Assembly: GCF_001307295.1 (NCBI RefSeq)
Contig: NZ_CP012700.1
Location: 747,001-811,000 of the forward strand
Length of the DNA: 64,000 nucleotides
Source: Sphingopyxis macrogoltabida
Lineage (GTDB): Bacteria; Pseudomonadota; Alphaproteobacteria; Sphingomonadales; Sphingomonadaceae
Reading direction: 5' to 3'
The notes under the pieces: model-generated
What the model was told of the DNA's origin: nothing
Database searches by the model: none
The model's input: only the letters and a program-made list of their open reading frames with translations
Position numbers and translations under genes: made by a program
In this document: one piece after another, positions 61,204-64,000 of the stretch
How positions within the stretch are numbered: the stretch's first letter is position 1
Layout: every line of letters begins with the position of its first letter

Positions 61204-62442
61204 ATGTCGATTCTGAGCCCGTTCCTCTCCCGCGTTATTCGCCAGGGCCGGTTAACCGTCGTCGCTCCCGACGGAACGCAGGAAATATTCGGCGAACCCG
61301 CGACGGGCTTTCCCGAAGTCACGATCCGTTTTGCAAACCGCCGCGGTATGCGCCGGATCATCCTCGATCCGCGGCTCGGTGCCGCCGAAGCCTTCATGGA
61401 CGGCGACCTGCAGATCGTCGAAGGCGACATTATGCAGCTCGTCGCGCTGATCCGCATGAACACGCCGTGGGATCGCGGCGCGAAGCTCAAGGACAAGACA
61501 TGGCTCGGCCGGCGCGCCGACTGGCTCAAGACGCGGCTCGGATCGATCAACCGCCAGCGCCAGTCGCGCGCCAACGTCAAACATCATTACGACATCGGCA
61601 ACGATCTCTATCGCCTCTTTCTCGACGCGGACATGCAGTATAGCTGCGCTTATTGGTCGCGCCCCAATATGACGCTCGAGGAAGCGCAGGAGGCCAAGAA
61701 GGCGCATATCGCGGCGAAGCTGGCGCTCGCGCCGGGGCAGCGGATCCTCGATATTGGTTGCGGCTGGGGCGGGATGGCGATCACGCTGGCGAAGCTCGAA
61801 AAGGTCGAGGTACTCGGGATTACCCTGTCGGAGGAGCAACTCGCGCTCGCCCGCCAGCGTGCGGCGGCGGCGGGGGTCGCTGACCGGGTGACGTTCGAGC
61901 TGATCGACTATCGCGATCTCGCCGCGCGCGAGCCGGGGCGGTTCGACCGGATCGTGTCGGTCGGCATGTTCGAGCATGTCGGCGCGGCCAATTTCGACAC
62001 CTTCTTTCGCGCCGCTGCCAATCTGATGACCGCCGACGGGGTAATGTTGCTCCACACCATCGGCCGTTTCGGCAAGCCAGGCGCGACGGACGCCTTCACG
62101 CGCAAATATATTTTCCCCGGCGGCTATATTCCGGCGCTCAGCGAGACGCTGGCGGCGAGCGAGAAGAGCCGGCTGATCGTCACCGATGTCGAGACGCTGC
62201 GGCTGCATTATGCGCTGACCCTGCGCCAATGGTACGCGCGGACGCTGGCGCACGAGGCCGAGATCGTCCAAATGATGGGCGAGCGCTTTTTCCGGATGTG
62301 GACCTTCTATCTCGCCGGCGCGACCGCGGCGTTCGAGAGCGGCGGGATGGGTAATTACCAGATCCAGTTCGCGCGCAGCCGTCATGCCTTGCCGCTGACG
62401 CGCGATTATATCGGCGAGGCGGAAGCGCGCTACGCCGGGTAG
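61204..62442 (+). CDS. cfa: Cyclopropane-fatty-acyl-phospholipid synthase
   Basis: A 412-residue SAM-dependent enzyme that adds a methylene bridge to unsaturated acyl chains of membrane lipids. It shows HHYDIGNDLYRLFLD, QYSCAYW, the SAM motif LDIGCGWGGMAI and the later FPGGYIP segment. ATG 61204 is chosen; a TTG at 61189 would add five residues. The end overlaps the convergent DUF1801 gene by 13 nt. Confidence 0.94.
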   Translation: MSILSPFLSRVIRQGRLTVVAPDGTQEIFGEPATGFPEVTIRFANRRGMRRIILDPRLGAAEAFMDGDLQIVEGDIMQLVALIRMNTPWDRGAKLKDKTWLGRRADWLKTRLGSINRQRQSRANVKHHYDIGNDLYRLFLDADMQYSCAYWSRPNMTLEEAQEAKKAHIAAKLALAPGQRILDIGCGWGGMAITLAKLEKVEVLGITLSEEQLALARQRAAAAGVADRVTFELIDYRDLAAREPGRFDRIVSVGMFEHVGAANFDTFFRAAANLMTADGVMLLHTIGRFGKPGATDAFTRKYIFPGGYIPALSETLAASEKSRLIVTDVETLRLHYALTLRQWYARTLAHEAEIVQMMGERFFRMWTFYLAGATAAFESGGMGNYQIQFARSRHALPLTRDYIGEAEARYAG

Positions 62443-62867
62443 CGCTCGTTCATCACGTCCCAGCTCAGCACGACGAGCTTTTCGAGCACGTCCAGATCGA
62501 CGTCGGCAAGCTTGTTCACATAGAGGCACGACTTGCCGTTTTTATATTTGCCGAGCTCTGCCAGCAGCGCGTCGGCCTCGGGCTGACGGTCGCAATAGTG
62601 CCCCATCAGATAGAGCGTCATCGCCGCCTTGCGCGGGCTGAATCCGGCGCGGCACATCTTGCCCGAATGGCCGCTGTCATAGACATAGTCATAGCTGCCA
62701 TAGCCGATGATCGACGGCCCCCACATCTTGGGCGCGAGGCCGGTGACGCGGCGGTGCATCGCGTCGATCACTGCCGCTTCCTCGCGCCGCCGCGCGTCGG
62801 GAACGGCGGAGATGAAGTCGGCGACGCTGATTTCGGTGGCCTTGGTCTTTATCTCGGTCTTGCCCAT
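62430..62867 (-). CDS. DUF1801 family protein
   Basis: A 145-residue protein of the YdhG/DUF1801 family (VIDAMHRRVTGLAPKMWGPS, IIGYGSYDY, and KMCRAGFSPRKAAMTLYLMG). Function in this family is poorly known. The ATG at 62867 follows GGGAGA. It lies downstream of purU on the same strand. Confidence 0.9.
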   Translation of the reverse strand: MGKTEIKTKATEISVADFISAVPDARRREEAAVIDAMHRRVTGLAPKMWGPSIIGYGSYDYVYDSGHSGKMCRAGFSPRKAAMTLYLMGHYCDRQPEADALLAELGKYKNGKSCLYVNKLADVDLDVLEKLVVLSWDVMNERYPA

Positions 62868-62904
62868 CGGCGGTCTCCCTGCCGGCAGAGTAGCCGAAAG
62901 GCGG

Positions 62905-63741
62905 TCAGAGCACGACCGTCTTGTTGCCGTTCTGGAAGATGCGGTGCTCGGCGTGCCAACGGACGGCGCGGCTGAGCACCGAGGCTTCGATCTCGCGCCC
63001 GATCGCGACCATCTCGTCGGCGACGACGGCGTGGCTGACGCGGCGGACATCCTGTTCGATGATTGGGCCTTCGTCGAGGTCGGCGGTCACGAAATGCGCC
63101 GTTGCGCCGATGATCTTCACCCCGCGGGTGTGCGCCTGATGATAGGGCTTGGCGCCCTTGAAGCTCGGCAGGAAGCTGTGATGGATGTTGATGCAGCGGC
63201 CGTCGAGCCGCGCCGAAAATTCGTCCGACAGTATCTGCATATAACGTGCGAGCACGGTCAGCTCGGCGCCGCTTTCCTCGATGATCGACAGGAAGCGCGC
63301 CTCCTGCGCGTCCTTGCCGTCGCTCATCGGCAGGTGATGATAGGGCAGGCCATGCCACTCGACTGTCTTGCGCATCGCATCGTGGTTGGAGACGACGCCG
63401 ACGATCTCGATCGGAAGCTGGCCGATTTCCTGTTTGTGGATCAGGTCGACGAGGCAGTGGCCGAATTTGGAGACCGCGATCAGCACGCGCTGCTTGTGGG
63501 CGAGGTCCTTGAGATCCCAATCGAGCATATAGTCTTTCGCGCCCGCGATCTTGGCGGATAGCGTTGCGTGATCGACCGGGCTGGTCAGTTCCATCCGGCA
63601 GAAGAAATGGCCGGTTTCGGGATCGCCATAGACTTCGGCGGCACGAATATCGCAGCCTTGCGCGGCGACGAGCGGGGTCACCGCCGCCATGATTCCCGGA
63701 CGATCGGGCGAGCGGAAGCGCAGGACGAAATTATGGGTCAC
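62905..63741 (-). CDS. purU: Formyltetrahydrofolate deformylase
   Basis: A 278-residue enzyme that hydrolyses 10-formyl-tetrahydrofolate to formate and tetrahydrofolate. An N-terminal ACT domain (about residues 5-80; SPDRPGIMAAVT) is followed by the formyltransferase fold with the catalytic residues in NIHHSFLPSFKGAKPY and the aspartate of TADLDEGPI. The start is a GTG at 63741. It directly follows a soxG-like gene; sarcosine oxidation loads one-carbon units on folate, and this enzyme can release them. Confidence 0.94.
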   Translation of the reverse strand: MTHNFVLRFRSPDRPGIMAAVTPLVAAQGCDIRAAEVYGDPETGHFFCRMELTSPVDHATLSAKIAGAKDYMLDWDLKDLAHKQRVLIAVSKFGHCLVDLIHKQEIGQLPIEIVGVVSNHDAMRKTVEWHGLPYHHLPMSDGKDAQEARFLSIIEESGAELTVLARYMQILSDEFSARLDGRCINIHHSFLPSFKGAKPYHQAHTRGVKIIGATAHFVTADLDEGPIIEQDVRRVSHAVVADEMVAIGREIEASVLSRAVRWHAEHRIFQNGNKTVVL

Positions 63742-63763
63742 GGGGTCAGGCTCCTGATCGGGA

Positions 63764-64000
63764 TTAGGCGCGCGCGAAGAGGCGCGCGGCATAGGCGGCC
63801 ATCGTCTGATCGACGATGATCCGGAAACGGGGGGCGCCCTCCGCATCGGCGAGGCGGGCGATGAACAGCCCGGTGTCGCCAAACAGCGACCGCGCGACCG
63901 CGCCGACCGGAAAGGCGTCGGGCCACAGGTCGAGCGGGCAATGCGCCGCGAGCGCCGCGCGGACGTTGGTACCCGCGACGGTGAAGGCGGCGCGGGCGTG
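63764..64000 (-). CDS. soxG: Sarcosine oxidase gamma subunit-like, C-terminal part (cut by window edge)
   Basis: The last 78 codons of a gene entering from the right edge: GTNVRAALAAHCPLDLWPDA followed by FPVGAVARSLFGDTGLF and a final FRIIVDQTMAAYAARLFARA. The CPLDL motif and end pattern fit the gamma subunit of heterotetrameric sarcosine oxidase. The purU gene begins 22 bp later, an arrangement common in sarcosine-oxidase operons. Only the 3' end is visible. Confidence 0.8.
   Translation of the reverse strand, partial: HARAAFTVAGTNVRAALAAHCPLDLWPDAFPVGAVARSLFGDTGLFIARLADAEGAPRFRIIVDQTMAAYAARLFARA

Overview
The window is GC-rich, tightly packed chromosomal DNA. The protein content (aerobic alphaproteobacterial housekeeping genes, a zeta-type DUF1476 protein, a BolA/Grx4 pair, tandem GlsB/YeaQ proteins, Lgt, NadA, PurU next to a sarcosine oxidase gamma-like gene) points to an alphaproteobacterium of the Sphingomonadaceae, most like Sphingopyxis. 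The genus is an inference. I found no rRNA, tRNA or CRISPR array.

Region 1 (1-18632, all minus strand) reads in transcription order: an exported TPR-CHAT caspase-like protein, a CHASE2 sensor joined to a class III adenylate cyclase, a small secreted protein, a TpsB outer-membrane transporter, a giant (about 3370 aa) filamentous-haemagglutinin-like TpsA, and finally the 5' part of cysS. The first three genes are separated by 4 bp or overlap, and tpsB/tpsA are coupled. This looks like one sensing, proteolysis and surface-secretion module and is the most unusual system in the window.

Region 2 (18844-24605, plus strand) holds DUF1476, BolA and monothiol glutaredoxin genes; a scar where a divergent nsrR-like/globin pair has lost both 5' ends; a small lipoprotein overlapping an L,D-transpeptidase; and a BlaI/M56 (BlaR-like) pair behind a textbook BlaI-type palindrome.

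Region 3 (24606-29121) is a lower-GC accessory patch. A complete IS21-family element (25406-27928, istA and istB, 7-bp target duplication) sits inside an immunity-like gene. Removing the element on paper restores one 275-codon reading frame. About 0.9 kb beside it has no convincing gene.

Region 4 (29122-42764) contains a DUF2853-OmpA fusion, nadA, a membrane protein, a coupled MBL hydrolase/secreted protein/DUF4230 operon, two GlsB/YeaQ genes, an RND adaptor/permease pair (the permease has an extra segment of about 105 residues), a DUF445 gene and an SDR-like epimerase.

Region 5 (42811-53057) contains pepN, a leucine-dehydrogenase-like gene divergent from an Lrp regulator, an Mla-type lipid ABC transporter operon, a HAD phosphatase and a Cys/Met-metabolism PLP enzyme. 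Region 6 (53127-64000) contains an MHS-type MFS transporter, an overlapping lgt-midA-GNAT-pgeF operon, an acyl-CoA synthetase, a cytochrome b561/molybdoenzyme pair, a cyclopropane fatty acid synthase, a DUF1801 gene, purU and the 3' end of a soxG-like gene. Many long reading frames antisense to these genes are by-products of GC-rich codon usage and are not annotated.
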